Positions 51,456 to 60,028 of a stretch of DNA of 64,000 nucleotides are shown here, in pieces. Origin of the DNA: Lysinimonas soli. GTDB lineage: Bacteria > Actinomycetota > Actinomycetes > Actinomycetales > Microbacteriaceae. The stretch is taken from contig NZ_JBHSMG010000004.1 in NCBI RefSeq assembly GCF_042655435.1, positions 62,001 through 126,000 of the forward strand. The letters are read 5' to 3'. Positions within the stretch are counted from its first letter, which is position 1. Every line of letters starts with the position of its first letter. A program made the translations under genes and the position numbers. Below the pieces are notes generated by a model, which was not told the DNA's origin, did no database searches, and saw only the letters and a program-made list of their open reading frames with translations.

Positions 51456-51461
51456 ACGGTA
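51456..51461 (-). promoter_or_regulatory. -10 box for leaderless otsA transcript
   Basis: TACCGT on the minus strand lies six bases before the otsA ATG (51449). The 124-bp gap is shared with the divergent isomerase-like gene; no palindromic operator was recognised. Confidence 0.45.
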
Positions 51462-51560
51462 TCAGCCGATTCCCATGACTTCCCGGGCAGGCATTTCGAG
51501 GCGGCCGACGGCTGGTTTCAGAGTTGCTGAGACTGTCACACGCCGGACACATCGGCACGT

Positions 51561-51566
51561 TAGGTT
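51561..51566 (+). promoter_or_regulatory. -10 box for leaderless isomerase-like transcript
   Basis: TAGGTT ends seven bases before the ATG at 51574, with no ribosome-binding site between them. Confidence 0.45.
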
Positions 51567-51573
51567 TGAGCAA

Positions 51574-52464
51574 ATGATCTCCATCGGCATGAGCACGACG
51601 TGCGTCTTCCCGGGTTCTGTCGACACGAACTTCCGCATGGCGCGCCTCGCCGGCTTCGACGGCATCGAGGTCATGGTGACCAACGATCCGGTCACCCAGG
51701 ACCCCACGGCACTGCTCGAACTCAGCGAGCGCTACGGCCTGCCGATCCTGTCGATCCACGCGCCCGTGCTGTTCCTGACCACCTTCGTCTGGGGTCGCGA
51801 CCCGCAGGTCAAGCTCGAGCGTTCCGCCGAGCTCGCGGCGGCCGTCGGCTCCCCGAGCGTCGTCGTGCATCCGCCGTTCCGCTGGCAGTCGGGCTACGCC
51901 GAGAACTTCGAGCGCGTCGTGCGCGACGTGCAGGCGAACACCGGCGTCGAGATCTGCGTCGAGAACATGTTCCCCTGGAAGGTCGGCGGCAAGAACGTCA
52001 AGGCGTACGCGCCGAGCCCCGACCCGCTCGACCTGGACGTGCAGGCGATGACCCTCGACTTCTCGCACGCCTCGCTCTCGGGACGCGACTCGCTCGAGTA
52101 CGCGATGGCGATGGGTGAGCGGCTGCGCCACATCCACCTCTGCGACGGCACGAAGTCGGTCGATGAGGGCAACATGTTCGACGAGCACCTGGTGCCCGGC
52201 CACGGTACCGAGCCGGTCGCCGAAACGCTCAGCTACCTGGCCGAGAACCACTGGTCGGGCTCGGTCGTGGCCGAGGTCAACCTGCGCAAGATCCGCGACG
52301 AGCGGATCAAGCTGGCCATGCTGAAAGAGACCGTCGCGTTCGCGAAGCACTACGTCGGCCAGGAGCACGAGGAACGCGAGCCCCTCACGGTCGGCTCGGT
52401 CAAGGCCCGCCACCAGCGCAGGGCCGCGCGGCGCAACCTGAAGTCCCGCCCCGACGCCGAGTAG
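51574..52464 (+). CDS. Sugar phosphate isomerase/epimerase-like TIM-barrel protein
   Basis: Xylose-isomerase-like AP-endonuclease-family barrel of 296 residues. Candidate metal residues are in SIHAPV (about 67-72), VVHPPF, ICVENMFPW (Glu), LDFSHASLSG (Asp/His) and HIHLCDG. The basic C-terminal tail (VKARHQRRAARRNLKS) is unusual for the fold. The specific sugar is unknown. Leaderless start supported by TAGGTT. It stands alone between trehalose synthesis and the YhgE/Pip gene, with convergent orientation to the latter. Confidence 0.78.
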   Translation: MISIGMSTTCVFPGSVDTNFRMARLAGFDGIEVMVTNDPVTQDPTALLELSERYGLPILSIHAPVLFLTTFVWGRDPQVKLERSAELAAAVGSPSVVVHPPFRWQSGYAENFERVVRDVQANTGVEICVENMFPWKVGGKNVKAYAPSPDPLDLDVQAMTLDFSHASLSGRDSLEYAMAMGERLRHIHLCDGTKSVDEGNMFDEHLVPGHGTEPVAETLSYLAENHWSGSVVAEVNLRKIRDERIKLAMLKETVAFAKHYVGQEHEEREPLTVGSVKARHQRRAARRNLKSRPDAE

Positions 52465-52500
52465 GGCGCACTCGCGGCCCGGCTTCCGCAGCACACCGAG

Positions 52501-54240
52501 CTACGCGATCGCCGGCACCAGCCCGAGCTCCCCGGCCCGGCGTGTGCGGCGGATGACGAGTGCCGCGAGCGCCACGCTCGCTGCGCCGAAGAGCAGGAGC
52601 GCGACAGCCGATCCGATCGCCACCGCGGCGCTTCCCCCCGCGACGATCTGCTGCATCCCGGTCGTCGCCCAGGTGAGGGGCAGGTACGGGCTGATCCACT
52701 GGAACGGCGTCGTGAGCACCTGCACCGGGTAGACCCCGCCGATCGCGGCGATCTGCACCGCGAGCAGGAACAGCGAGATCACCAGGCCCGCGCGCCCGAG
52801 CCGAACCGTCAGCAGATGATGGAAGGCCGTGAAGGCCGCCGCCGTGAGCAGCGAGAACACCAGAGTGGCCGGCAGGTACTGCCAACCGATGCCGACCGCG
52901 GTGTGCATCAAGACGACGAGCAGCGCGGCCTGCACGGCGGTCACCGTACCGGCACGGAACAGGGCGCTGCCCAGCACCCGCGACGACGCCGCCGTGGATG
53001 CCAGGATGCGGCGGGTCACCGGGCGCATCACGAGGAAGACCGCGAGCGCCCCGATCCACAGGGCGATCGGAAGCAGGAAGGTCGACACCGCCTGCGCGAC
53101 CCCGGAGATGGCGTGAGCCTTGGTCACCGAGATCCCGACCGGGTCGGACGCGACGCCGGCGGCCTTGCTCGCCGCGGCGGAATCCGACTTCGGCACCTGA
53201 GCGGCCCCGCTGGTCAGTCCCGAGGCGAGGCCCGAGGCACCGGAGGCGAGCTGCGCGGAGCCGCTGGCCAGCGAGTTCGCCCCCGAGACGAGGGCCGAGC
53301 CGTTGGCGGCGAGCTTCCGGGCGCCTGCCGCGCTCTGCGCGATCCCCGACTGGATGCCGTCGATGCCCCCCGTGGTCTGCCTGCTGAGGGTGCTCCCGCC
53401 TGCCGCCGTCTGCGCGAGTTGCGCGGTCAGAGCCTGCACCTGAGCCAGGGCGCTGCTGCTCGTGGGGTCTGCCGAGAGCGCGGCCGTGGCCGCGGTGAGG
53501 GCGGCCGACAGCTGCGAGACTCCGCCCGTGTACGACGACACGCCCGCGCTCAACTGGTCGAGCGACGCCGCCCCGCTGTTGAGCTGCGACAGTCCCGACG
53601 ACAGGGAGCTCACCCCCGCGGTGTAGCTGCCGACACCTCCGGCGTAGGAGCTCGCGCCCGAGGCCGCGGCATTCGCGCCCGAGGCCAACTGGGTCGCGCC
53701 GTCCGCTGCCTGCGAGAGCGAGGCCCCGAGAGTTCCGAGGCTCGCGTAGACCCCCGAGATGTACTGCTTGGTGATGGCGCTGCCGAAGGTGCGCACCATT
53801 CCGTCGCTGAGCGACTGCGCGACGGATCCCGCGAGATAGGAGTGCGCGTCGTCGGTGCGGATCGCCAGCCGGGCCTGCACGGGAGAGCTCCCCTGCAGCG
53901 ACAGCACCGACTTCGAGAAGTTGCTCGGGATCGTCAGCACGGCGTAGACGGAGCCGTTCGCCAGCGCCGTCTTGGCATCCGCCGCGTTGCTGAGGGTCCA
54001 GTCCATGCCCGGCGACTTCGTCCCGGTGAGCTGGGTGACGAGCTGCCGGCCGGCGAGCACGTACTTGGTCGTGCCGTCGGCGTTCGTCGTCGTGATCGCC
54101 TGATCCTGGTTGACGATCACGGCCGGGATGCGGTCGACGCCGCTCTTGGCGTCGCCAACGGAGGCGACGTAGAGGCCGACGAATGCGAGGGGGACGAGCG
54201 CGACCGCCGCGATCCCGATCCAGCGGAGACGTTTGTTCAT
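52501..54240 (-). CDS. YhgE/Pip-domain membrane protein (ABC-2-like)
   Basis: Protein of 579 residues with one N-terminal membrane helix (about 8-28), a long Ser/Ala/Gly-rich extracytoplasmic region (about 30-370) with repeated ASG/LxSG units suggestive of a helical stalk, and a C-terminal block of five or six membrane helices (about 385-570). This is the YhgE/Pip layout shared with phage-receptor-like and type VII-linked membrane proteins and ABC-2 permeases. It overlaps the MMPL gene (ATGA), so the two probably form one export system. No intact ATPase is encoded nearby. Confidence 0.85.
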   Translation of the reverse strand: MNKRLRWIGIAAVALVPLAFVGLYVASVGDAKSGVDRIPAVIVNQDQAITTTNADGTTKYVLAGRQLVTQLTGTKSPGMDWTLSNAADAKTALANGSVYAVLTIPSNFSKSVLSLQGSSPVQARLAIRTDDAHSYLAGSVAQSLSDGMVRTFGSAITKQYISGVYASLGTLGASLSQAADGATQLASGANAAASGASSYAGGVGSYTAGVSSLSSGLSQLNSGAASLDQLSAGVSSYTGGVSQLSAALTAATAALSADPTSSSALAQVQALTAQLAQTAAGGSTLSRQTTGGIDGIQSGIAQSAAGARKLAANGSALVSGANSLASGSAQLASGASGLASGLTSGAAQVPKSDSAAASKAAGVASDPVGISVTKAHAISGVAQAVSTFLLPIALWIGALAVFLVMRPVTRRILASTAASSRVLGSALFRAGTVTAVQAALLVVLMHTAVGIGWQYLPATLVFSLLTAAAFTAFHHLLTVRLGRAGLVISLFLLAVQIAAIGGVYPVQVLTTPFQWISPYLPLTWATTGMQQIVAGGSAAVAIGSAVALLLFGAASVALAALVIRRTRRAGELGLVPAIA

Positions 54241-57200
54241 CGGAGTGCACCTTCTTCAATGGCGTTGTACTCGGGGGCGAGGTCGAAAGCCCGCACGCGG
54301 GGCGGGGCGGCGTCGGCCACGTCGTTCAGACCCGGCATGCCGACGACGACCGTCGTGGTGGCCGGCGCGAGCCGGTCGAGAGCCCGCAGGAACGCCAGCG
54401 CGTCGAGCGGGTCGGAGAACGGATCGAGCGAGTCGAGAAGCACCACGGCAGCCCGCTCGCTCAGCGCGACGACCGCCATCGCGACGGCGCGTTCCAGTCG
54501 CGGCAGGGTCTCGATCGGGGTCGTGGCGTCGACCGAGACGGTCTGACGCCCCAGCCCCTGAAGGGCTCCCGAGACGCGCCCGGCCCGCAGGCGCGCGCGG
54601 CGCGCCGCGATCGGCGCGAGATACCAGGGGCTGGTCAGGCGCAGATGCTCCTCGAGCAGCTCGCCGAGCGTCACGCTGACTCCGGGCCGCTCGGGCCCGG
54701 CGAGATCGGCGAGCGCGACGAGACGGGCGACCTTGGCGGCGTCGGAGGGCAGCGGATGTCCGCCGACCTGCGCGCGCCCGCCCCGCGGCTCGAGGCGGCC
54801 GGCGATGGTCGCGGCGACCAGGCGACGCGTCGCCGTCTCGTCCGACACGAGGGCGATCGTGCCGCTCGGAACCCGCAGCCCGATCGGGCCGGCCTCGGGG
54901 CCGTTGCCCGCGCCGACCATGAGCCGGTCGAGCGAGATCGCCTCACCGTCGGCGAATCGCTCGAGAGCCCACACCGCCGCGTCCTGGTGGGCGCGTAGGC
55001 CTTCGCCCTCGATGTCGACGTTCGGAAGGATGCGGCTGAGCCAGCGCGGGAGGTACCAGGCCGACCGTCCGGCGAGGGCCATGACCGCCGGGACCAGCGT
55101 CATCCTGACCAGGAAGGCATCGACGAACACGCCGGCCGCGAGCCCCAACGCGATGACCTTGATCACCCCGGCGCCCTCGGGCACGAAGGCGGCGAAGACG
55201 AAGAACATGATGAGCGCGGCAGCCGTGACGACGCGGGCCGCCCCCGAGAAGCCGCTGACGATGGCGCGGCGGGCGACCGCGTTGCGGGCCTTCCGCGTGG
55301 CACCAGCCGGCAGCTGCGCGACGCCGTGCACGTACGCCTCGCGCATGCCCGAGACGAGGAACACCTCGTAGTCCATGGCGAGGCCGAACAGGATCGCCAT
55401 GAGCAGCACGGGCATGAAGCTCAGGATCGGGCCGGGTACCACGCCGAGCGCCGATGCGCCCCAGCCCCACTGGAAGACCGCGACGACCACGCCGAAGGCG
55501 GCGAGCACCGAAAGCAGGTAGCCGATCGCGGCCTTGAGGGGCACGAGCAGCGAGCGGAAGACCACCATCAGCAGGATGACCGAGAGGCCGACCACGATGA
55601 TGCCGAACGGCAGCAGCGCCGAGTCCAGCCGCGACGAGACGTCGATGGCCACCGCAGTGGCGCCGGTGACGGCGATCGGCGTGTGGTACGTCGAGGCGAT
55701 CGAGGGTTCGAGCGCGCGGATCCTCTCGACGAGCTGCGTCGTCTTGGGATCGCTCGGCCCGGTGGTCGGGATCACCTGGATGATGGCGGTGTCGAGCGTC
55801 GCGTTCGGGGTGCCGGAGCTCACCGTGTCGACGCCCGGCAGTCTCGCGATCTCGTTGCCGATCGACGTCAGATCCGTCATGAAGGTCGTGCTCTGGGTGA
55901 TGTCGACCGTGATGATGAGCGGACCGTTGCGGCCGGGCCCGAACTCGGTGCTCACGATGTCGTATGCCTTGCGCGCGGTGGTGTCGCTCGGCTGCGAACC
56001 GCCGTCGGGCAGAGCGAGGGCAAGGCTGAAGGCGGGGACGGCGAGGGTGCCGAGCACGGCGAGCACGGCGATGATCGCGACGACGGGGGCCTTGAGCACG
56101 AGGGCGACCCAACGCTGGCCGAGCGCCGACTTCGGTCGCGCGGATCGCGGGCGAGTTCCGGCGACGTCCGCGCCGGCGACGCCGGCGGTCGCGTCATGCG
56201 GATCGTGCGAGCTGGCGGCGGCCGTCGCGAGCGCCCGCCGCGCGGTGCGCGAGCCGGGCTTCGGCGCCAGGCGCGCGCCCAGCAGCCCCATGATCGCGGG
56301 CAGCAGCGTCGTGGCGGCGAGCATCGCCAGCAGCACGGCGATGGCCGCCGCGATGCCCATCAGTCCGAGGAAGGGGATGCCGACGATCAGCAGTCCGATC
56401 AGCGCGATCATCACGGTGACGCCCGCGAAGATGACGGAGCTGCCCGCGGTCGCGACGGCCGTCGCCGCGGACTCACCGGGGTCCATTCCCGCCGCCAGTT
56501 GGGCTCGATGCCGGCTCAGGATGAACAGCGCGTAGTCGATGCCCACCGCGAGCCCGATCATGAGGGCGAGCAGAGGCGTGGTCGACGAGAGGGTGACGAA
56601 GGAGGCCGTGGTGAGAACGGCACCCATCGACACGGCGAGCGCGGCGATGGCCGAGATCAGCGGCAGCCCGGCCGCGAGCAGGGATCCGAAGGTCACGATG
56701 AGCACCAGGGCTGCGAACAGCACTCCGAGGCCCTCGGTCAGAGAGAGGCCGACCTTGGTGTTCTGGTAGACCTGGCCGCCGAACTCGACGGTGAGGCCGG
56801 CATCCGTCAGCGGCGCTGTGGCCTTCTTGACCGCGGCGAGCTCGGTCGCGGTTACCTTCTCGGACGAGGTCGTGAACTGCACCGCGATGATCACGGTCGA
56901 GCCGTCTTTGCTGACGGCGCTCGTCGCATACCGACCGTAGGGCGACACCGCCTGCTCGACGCCTTGCACGTGATCCAGGGCCGTGACGACCTTCTCGATC
57001 GTCGGGCCGTCAGCGGTCTTCAGGTTTGTTCCGTGCCTGTCCTGAACCACGACCTCGGCGCTGGCACCCGCGGTCTGCGGGAAGACCGCGGCCAGCAGAT
57101 CGATGGCCTTCTGCGACTCGGTGCCGGGGATGGCGTACGAGTCCTGCAGCTGGCCGCCGAGGCCGATGCCCGCGCCGAGTGCGGCGGCGGCGATCAGAAC

Positions 57201-57269
57201 CCAGGCGATCAGAACCCGGACGGCGTGACGGTAGGCGAAGCGCCCGAGACGGTAGAGGAGGGTGGCCAT
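54237..57269 (-). CDS. MMPL-family (RND) transporter with C-terminal degenerate ABC-ATPase-like domain
   Basis: Membrane exporter of 1010 residues. Residues 1-755 give the MMPL pattern: one helix, a large outside domain, five helices, a second outside domain, then five or six helices (motifs GIDYALFILSRHR and GLAMDYEVFLVSGMREA). The last ~255 residues are soluble and resemble an ABC nucleotide-binding domain, but the P-loop position reads SDETATRR and the Walker B-like strand is VVLLDSLDPFSDP without the catalytic Glu. It is probably a pseudo-ATPase acting with the YhgE/Pip protein. Lipids or drugs are typical MMPL substrates. Confidence 0.85.
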   Translation of the reverse strand: MATLLYRLGRFAYRHAVRVLIAWVLIAAAALGAGIGLGGQLQDSYAIPGTESQKAIDLLAAVFPQTAGASAEVVVQDRHGTNLKTADGPTIEKVVTALDHVQGVEQAVSPYGRYATSAVSKDGSTVIIAVQFTTSSEKVTATELAAVKKATAPLTDAGLTVEFGGQVYQNTKVGLSLTEGLGVLFAALVLIVTFGSLLAAGLPLISAIAALAVSMGAVLTTASFVTLSSTTPLLALMIGLAVGIDYALFILSRHRAQLAAGMDPGESAATAVATAGSSVIFAGVTVMIALIGLLIVGIPFLGLMGIAAAIAVLLAMLAATTLLPAIMGLLGARLAPKPGSRTARRALATAAASSHDPHDATAGVAGADVAGTRPRSARPKSALGQRWVALVLKAPVVAIIAVLAVLGTLAVPAFSLALALPDGGSQPSDTTARKAYDIVSTEFGPGRNGPLIITVDITQSTTFMTDLTSIGNEIARLPGVDTVSSGTPNATLDTAIIQVIPTTGPSDPKTTQLVERIRALEPSIASTYHTPIAVTGATAVAIDVSSRLDSALLPFGIIVVGLSVILLMVVFRSLLVPLKAAIGYLLSVLAAFGVVVAVFQWGWGASALGVVPGPILSFMPVLLMAILFGLAMDYEVFLVSGMREAYVHGVAQLPAGATRKARNAVARRAIVSGFSGAARVVTAAALIMFFVFAAFVPEGAGVIKVIALGLAAGVFVDAFLVRMTLVPAVMALAGRSAWYLPRWLSRILPNVDIEGEGLRAHQDAAVWALERFADGEAISLDRLMVGAGNGPEAGPIGLRVPSGTIALVSDETATRRLVAATIAGRLEPRGGRAQVGGHPLPSDAAKVARLVALADLAGPERPGVSVTLGELLEEHLRLTSPWYLAPIAARRARLRAGRVSGALQGLGRQTVSVDATTPIETLPRLERAVAMAVVALSERAAVVLLDSLDPFSDPLDALAFLRALDRLAPATTTVVVGMPGLNDVADAAPPRVRAFDLAPEYNAIEEGALR

Positions 57270-57283
57270 GTGAGTTCCCGGAG

Positions 57284-57886
57284 TCAGTCGATGGTGGCGT
57301 GCGCGTCGGAGGCGGCGGCGAGGGCCCGCGGCTCGATCGCCAGCAGGTCGCCGAGCACCGCGAGCAACGTCGATCGCAGTTCGGGCAGGTCGGGCTGGGG
57401 GGCGGGACCGATCTGCGGTGCGCCGGCCAGAAGGTAGGCGGCGCCGCCCAGGGCGACCCCGAAGCGCACCCTCTCCTCGAGGGAACCCACTTGCTCCTCG
57501 AAGTAGCGGGCGATGAGCTCCACCTTGGCCATGGCGCGTTGGATCACGGGCAGATCGAGAAGCGACGCCGACTGGTTGATGAAGACGTACACCGCCGAGC
57601 GGTGCTCGAGCAGGAAGTCGACGAAGCGCTCGAGGAACAGGGAACTGCGCTCTCCGCCGCCGCGCAGCCCGTCCAGGCCGACCTCGTGGAGAATCCGCTC
57701 GAGCTCGTCGAGCGCGGGCGAGAGGACGGCCTCGAGCAGAACCTCCTTGGAAGCGAAGTGGTACAGCACGGTGGCCTTCGAGACACCGGCACGCTGGGCG
57801 ATCTGCTGCAAGGAGGTGCCGTGGAATCCGGCGGCGGCGAACTCTTGGAGCGCGACGCGACGCAGACCGTCAGCAGTTGTGGGCAT
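57284..57886 (-). CDS. TetR-family transcriptional regulator
   Basis: Repressor of 200 residues. The N-terminal helix-turn-helix (about 10-50, FHGTSLQQIAQRAGVSKATVLYHFASKEVLLEAV) is a clear TetR domain; the ligand-binding part is all-helical and not specific. It is first gene of the TetR-MMPL-YhgE operon (14-bp gap to MMPL). Two 14-bp palindromes directly upstream indicate autoregulation and drug- or lipid-induced export. ATG lies seven bases after TACCGT. Confidence 0.92.
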   Translation of the reverse strand: MPTTADGLRRVALQEFAAAGFHGTSLQQIAQRAGVSKATVLYHFASKEVLLEAVLSPALDELERILHEVGLDGLRGGGERSSLFLERFVDFLLEHRSAVYVFINQSASLLDLPVIQRAMAKVELIARYFEEQVGSLEERVRFGVALGGAAYLLAGAPQIGPAPQPDLPELRSTLLAVLGDLLAIEPRALAAASDAHATID

Positions 57887-57893
57887 GTCTGAA

Positions 57894-57934
57894 ACGGTAG
57901 TTGACCGATCGGTCAGGCGCTGACCGATCGGTCA
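57894..57934 (-). promoter_or_regulatory. TetR operon promoter with two TGACCGATCGGTCA operators
   Basis: Perfect 14-bp palindromes TGACCGATCGGTCA lie at 57902-57915 and 57921-57934, 19 bp centre to centre. The first abuts the -10 hexamer TACCGT (57899-57894) and both would cover the -35 region, so dimers bound side by side would block the TetR-MMPL-YhgE transcript. Confidence 0.85.
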
Positions 57935-58045
57935 GATTCGCGGGGAACGCCCAGCGGATCCCCGGTTTCGAGGTCGTTGTGACACTCGGATGCGGGCCAA
58001 TCCACGTTGCGGGGTAGCGTTGAGGGCGACCCGCTTGGAGGATCC

Positions 58046-58231
58046 GTGCGCAAATTCCTGTTCAGTGCCAGCGTGCTCGGCGCCCTCTTCGGAGGCGTGG
58101 GCGTCATCCGGGCGACCCGCAACGGTCCGCGCGACTGGCGACTGATCCTGCAGTGGATCATCTGGGGCGCCACGGTCGCGATCGCGGTCGGCACGGTCAT
58201 CGAACAGTCGAAAGACGCGGAGGACTACTGA
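58046..58231 (+). CDS. Small membrane protein of unknown function
   Basis: Protein of 61 residues starting at GTG after TTGGAGGATCC. It has a hydrophobic N-terminal segment (about 3-19), a short basic stretch (RATRNGPRDWR) and a second hydrophobic segment (about 32-52), ending in an acidic tail. I recognise no family. It overlaps the next gene by one base (TGATG), so the two are co-translated; both could belong to one membrane unit. Confidence 0.7.
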   Translation: MRKFLFSASVLGALFGGVGVIRATRNGPRDWRLILQWIIWGATVAIAVGTVIEQSKDAEDY

Positions 58232-58758
58232 TGTACCCAGGACCCAACGGACCCGGCTTCGACGGCTTCGGGGTGGCACACGTGCTCGCCGCGATCACGT
58301 GGGCGATCGGCAGCCTCATCCTGTTCGTCATCGTCGCCGCACTCGCGGTGCTGCTCGTGCGGTTCCTGCTCATCGGTACCAAAGCCGCCAAGCGCTACCT
58401 CGAGCTCAACGCGCCCGCGAAGCCCCCGGTGTCGCCGACGCCGACGGTGAGCGCTCCGACGGCAGGCGAGTCGAGCACGGCAGCGCCGACGCCGACCGCT
58501 GCGGCGCCGACCACCTCGGCCGCCCAGACCGCGGCTTCACCCACCGCCTCGACCACGGCTCGCGTCGGCACGGCGACCCCCGCCTCCGCCACCGCGGCGA
58601 CCGTGGTGGCCCCTGCCACGACGGCTCCCGCCAAGGCCGCGGCGGCGAAGCCCGCAGTGGTCAAGCCCTCGATCAAGGCCGCGCCGGCGAAACCGGCCGC
58701 CAAGAAGCCGACGCAGACCGAGCCCAAACCGCGCACCCCCCGCACCCCGTCGAGCTGA
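58231..58758 (+). CDS. Single-pass membrane protein with Ala/Pro/Thr/Lys-rich tail
   Basis: Protein of 175 residues with a Gly/Pro-rich start, one membrane helix (about 17-49, VLAAITWAIGSLILFVIVAALAVLLVRFLLI), and a long low-complexity tail rich in Ala, Pro, Thr and, at the end, Lys. The tail resembles wall-spanning or disordered histone-like (AKPA) regions; its function is unknown. Coding is supported by overlap with the preceding gene and strong third-position GC. Confidence 0.7.
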   Translation: MYPGPNGPGFDGFGVAHVLAAITWAIGSLILFVIVAALAVLLVRFLLIGTKAAKRYLELNAPAKPPVSPTPTVSAPTAGESSTAAPTPTAAAPTTSAAQTAASPTASTTARVGTATPASATAATVVAPATTAPAKAAAAKPAVVKPSIKAAPAKPAAKKPTQTEPKPRTPRTPSS

Positions 58759-59206
58759 CCCGCACGGCGCGGGTCCCACCCTTGCCCACGTAGCTGCCCC
58801 TGCACGCGTAGCTGCCCGCCCGCAGCGCCCCGGTGCTCGCGGCTGCCAGCGCGTGGCCGCGTACCCGGATCAGGACGACACGCCGCGCCCGTTTGCCAGT
58901 CAGGATGCCCGGCCCGGGTGTCGTCGGCGGCATCCTGATCCACGCCGCCCCGAGCGGGGCGGGGAGGCAGGCGCCTGCGGACTCGCCGCACGCCTCCGGG
59001 CTCGGCCTCGCGCCTCGAACTCGGCACCCTCAGACTCGGCCACGCATCCGCGGATCAGGATGACGCGCGGGGGCTGGCCGCCATTCAGGATGCTCGACCA
59101 GAGCGTCGGCCCGAGCATCCTGATCCGTCTCGTCACAGAGTCAGAAAGGGGCGGGGCCGGCCGAGCGCGTCCACGAGCGGACGCGGCGGGCGCCGCGAAC
59201 CCACGA
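58759..59206. repeat. Intergenic region with repeat cluster C
   Basis: This 448-bp gap between convergent genes has no credible gene. A 13-bp direct repeat (CACGTAGCTGCCC 58787-58799 and CGCGTAGCTGCCC 58805-58817) comes first. Copies of the dispersed element follow: GGATCAGGAC at 58867, AGTCAGGATGC at 58898-58908, GCATCCTGATCC at 58930-58941, GATCAGGATG at 59053-59062, ATTCAGGATGC at 59083-59093 and GCATCCTGATCC at 59115-59126. Opposed copies can form stems. Confidence 0.75.
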
Positions 59207-60028
59207 CTAGCCCAGGAATCCCCGCAGCAGCGCGCCCGAGCCCTCGAGGTGCTCGCGCATCGCGTCGGCGGCCCCGTCGGCGTCGCCGGCCAGGATCGCG
59301 AGCACGATCGCCTCGTGCTGCCGGTTCGAGTGCTCGATGTTGCGGGCGAGCAGCGGAAAACTGTCGAGCAGCTCGTTGACCCGGCTGCGGTTGTCGGCGA
59401 TCAGGGTCACGAGCGAGGGCACCCCCGCGATCTCGGCGATCGTGAGGTGCAGTCGCGAGTCGAGCCGGCGGTAGTCGGCCGTGGTGGATGCCGCGACCTC
59501 CCCCAGCCGCGTCCACAGGGTCGCGCGTTCCGCCGCGTCCAGGCTGCGCGCGGCCGCGGCCCGGGCGGCCCCCGCCTCGAGGACGTCGCGCAACCCGAGC
59601 AGGTCCTCCAGCTCGACCGCGGTCGGCGGCGTCACCGAGCCCGAGCCCGGCGCGGGAAGCGGGTCGCTCACGAAGGTGCCGCCGTAGCGGCCGCGGCGCG
59701 ACGTCAGGTAGCCGGCATCCGCCAGCTCGCGGATCGCCTCGCGCACCGTGTCGCGGCTGACCGAGAAGCGCAGCGCGAGCTCCCGTTCCGAGGGCAACGC
59801 CTGGCCGGGCGCGACGACACCCAGCCGGATCGTCTGCATCAGCCGCGCAACGGTGTCTTCGAGCGAGTTGCCGCTGCGCACCGGACGATACACGGCGGCG
59901 GCGACCAGGCCCTCTGGTGCGGGCGCACTCGAACCGACAGCCGGGTCGACCTCGTCGTTGGGAACGGCGGTCGCCCGGTCGACCCGGCGCGACGGCACGC
60001 CGTCGCGCGGGTCAGAGCGGGGTGACAT
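59207..60028 (-). CDS. FadR/GntR-family transcriptional regulator
   Basis: Regulator of 273 residues with a GntR winged helix (about 50-115, TIRLGVVAPGQALPSERELALRFSVSRDTVREAIRELADAGYL) and an all-helical FadR/FCD domain (about 130-265) with likely metal-binding Asp/His residues (DSRLHLTIAE; NRQHEAIV). An N-terminal extension of ~45 residues is unusual. It overlaps the upstream SDR stop by 17 bp and is the last gene of the amine-catabolic operon, which it probably controls. Confidence 0.88.
   Translation of the reverse strand: MSPRSDPRDGVPSRRVDRATAVPNDEVDPAVGSSAPAPEGLVAAAVYRPVRSGNSLEDTVARLMQTIRLGVVAPGQALPSERELALRFSVSRDTVREAIRELADAGYLTSRRGRYGGTFVSDPLPAPGSGSVTPPTAVELEDLLGLRDVLEAGAARAAAARSLDAAERATLWTRLGEVAASTTADYRRLDSRLHLTIAEIAGVPSLVTLIADNRSRVNELLDSFPLLARNIEHSNRQHEAIVLAILAGDADGAADAMREHLEGSGALLRGFLG

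Noticed and set aside
58759..59206. Open frames in the 448-bp gap
   Set aside because: Their translations follow the repeat element and have no domain; codon pattern is unlike the neighbours.
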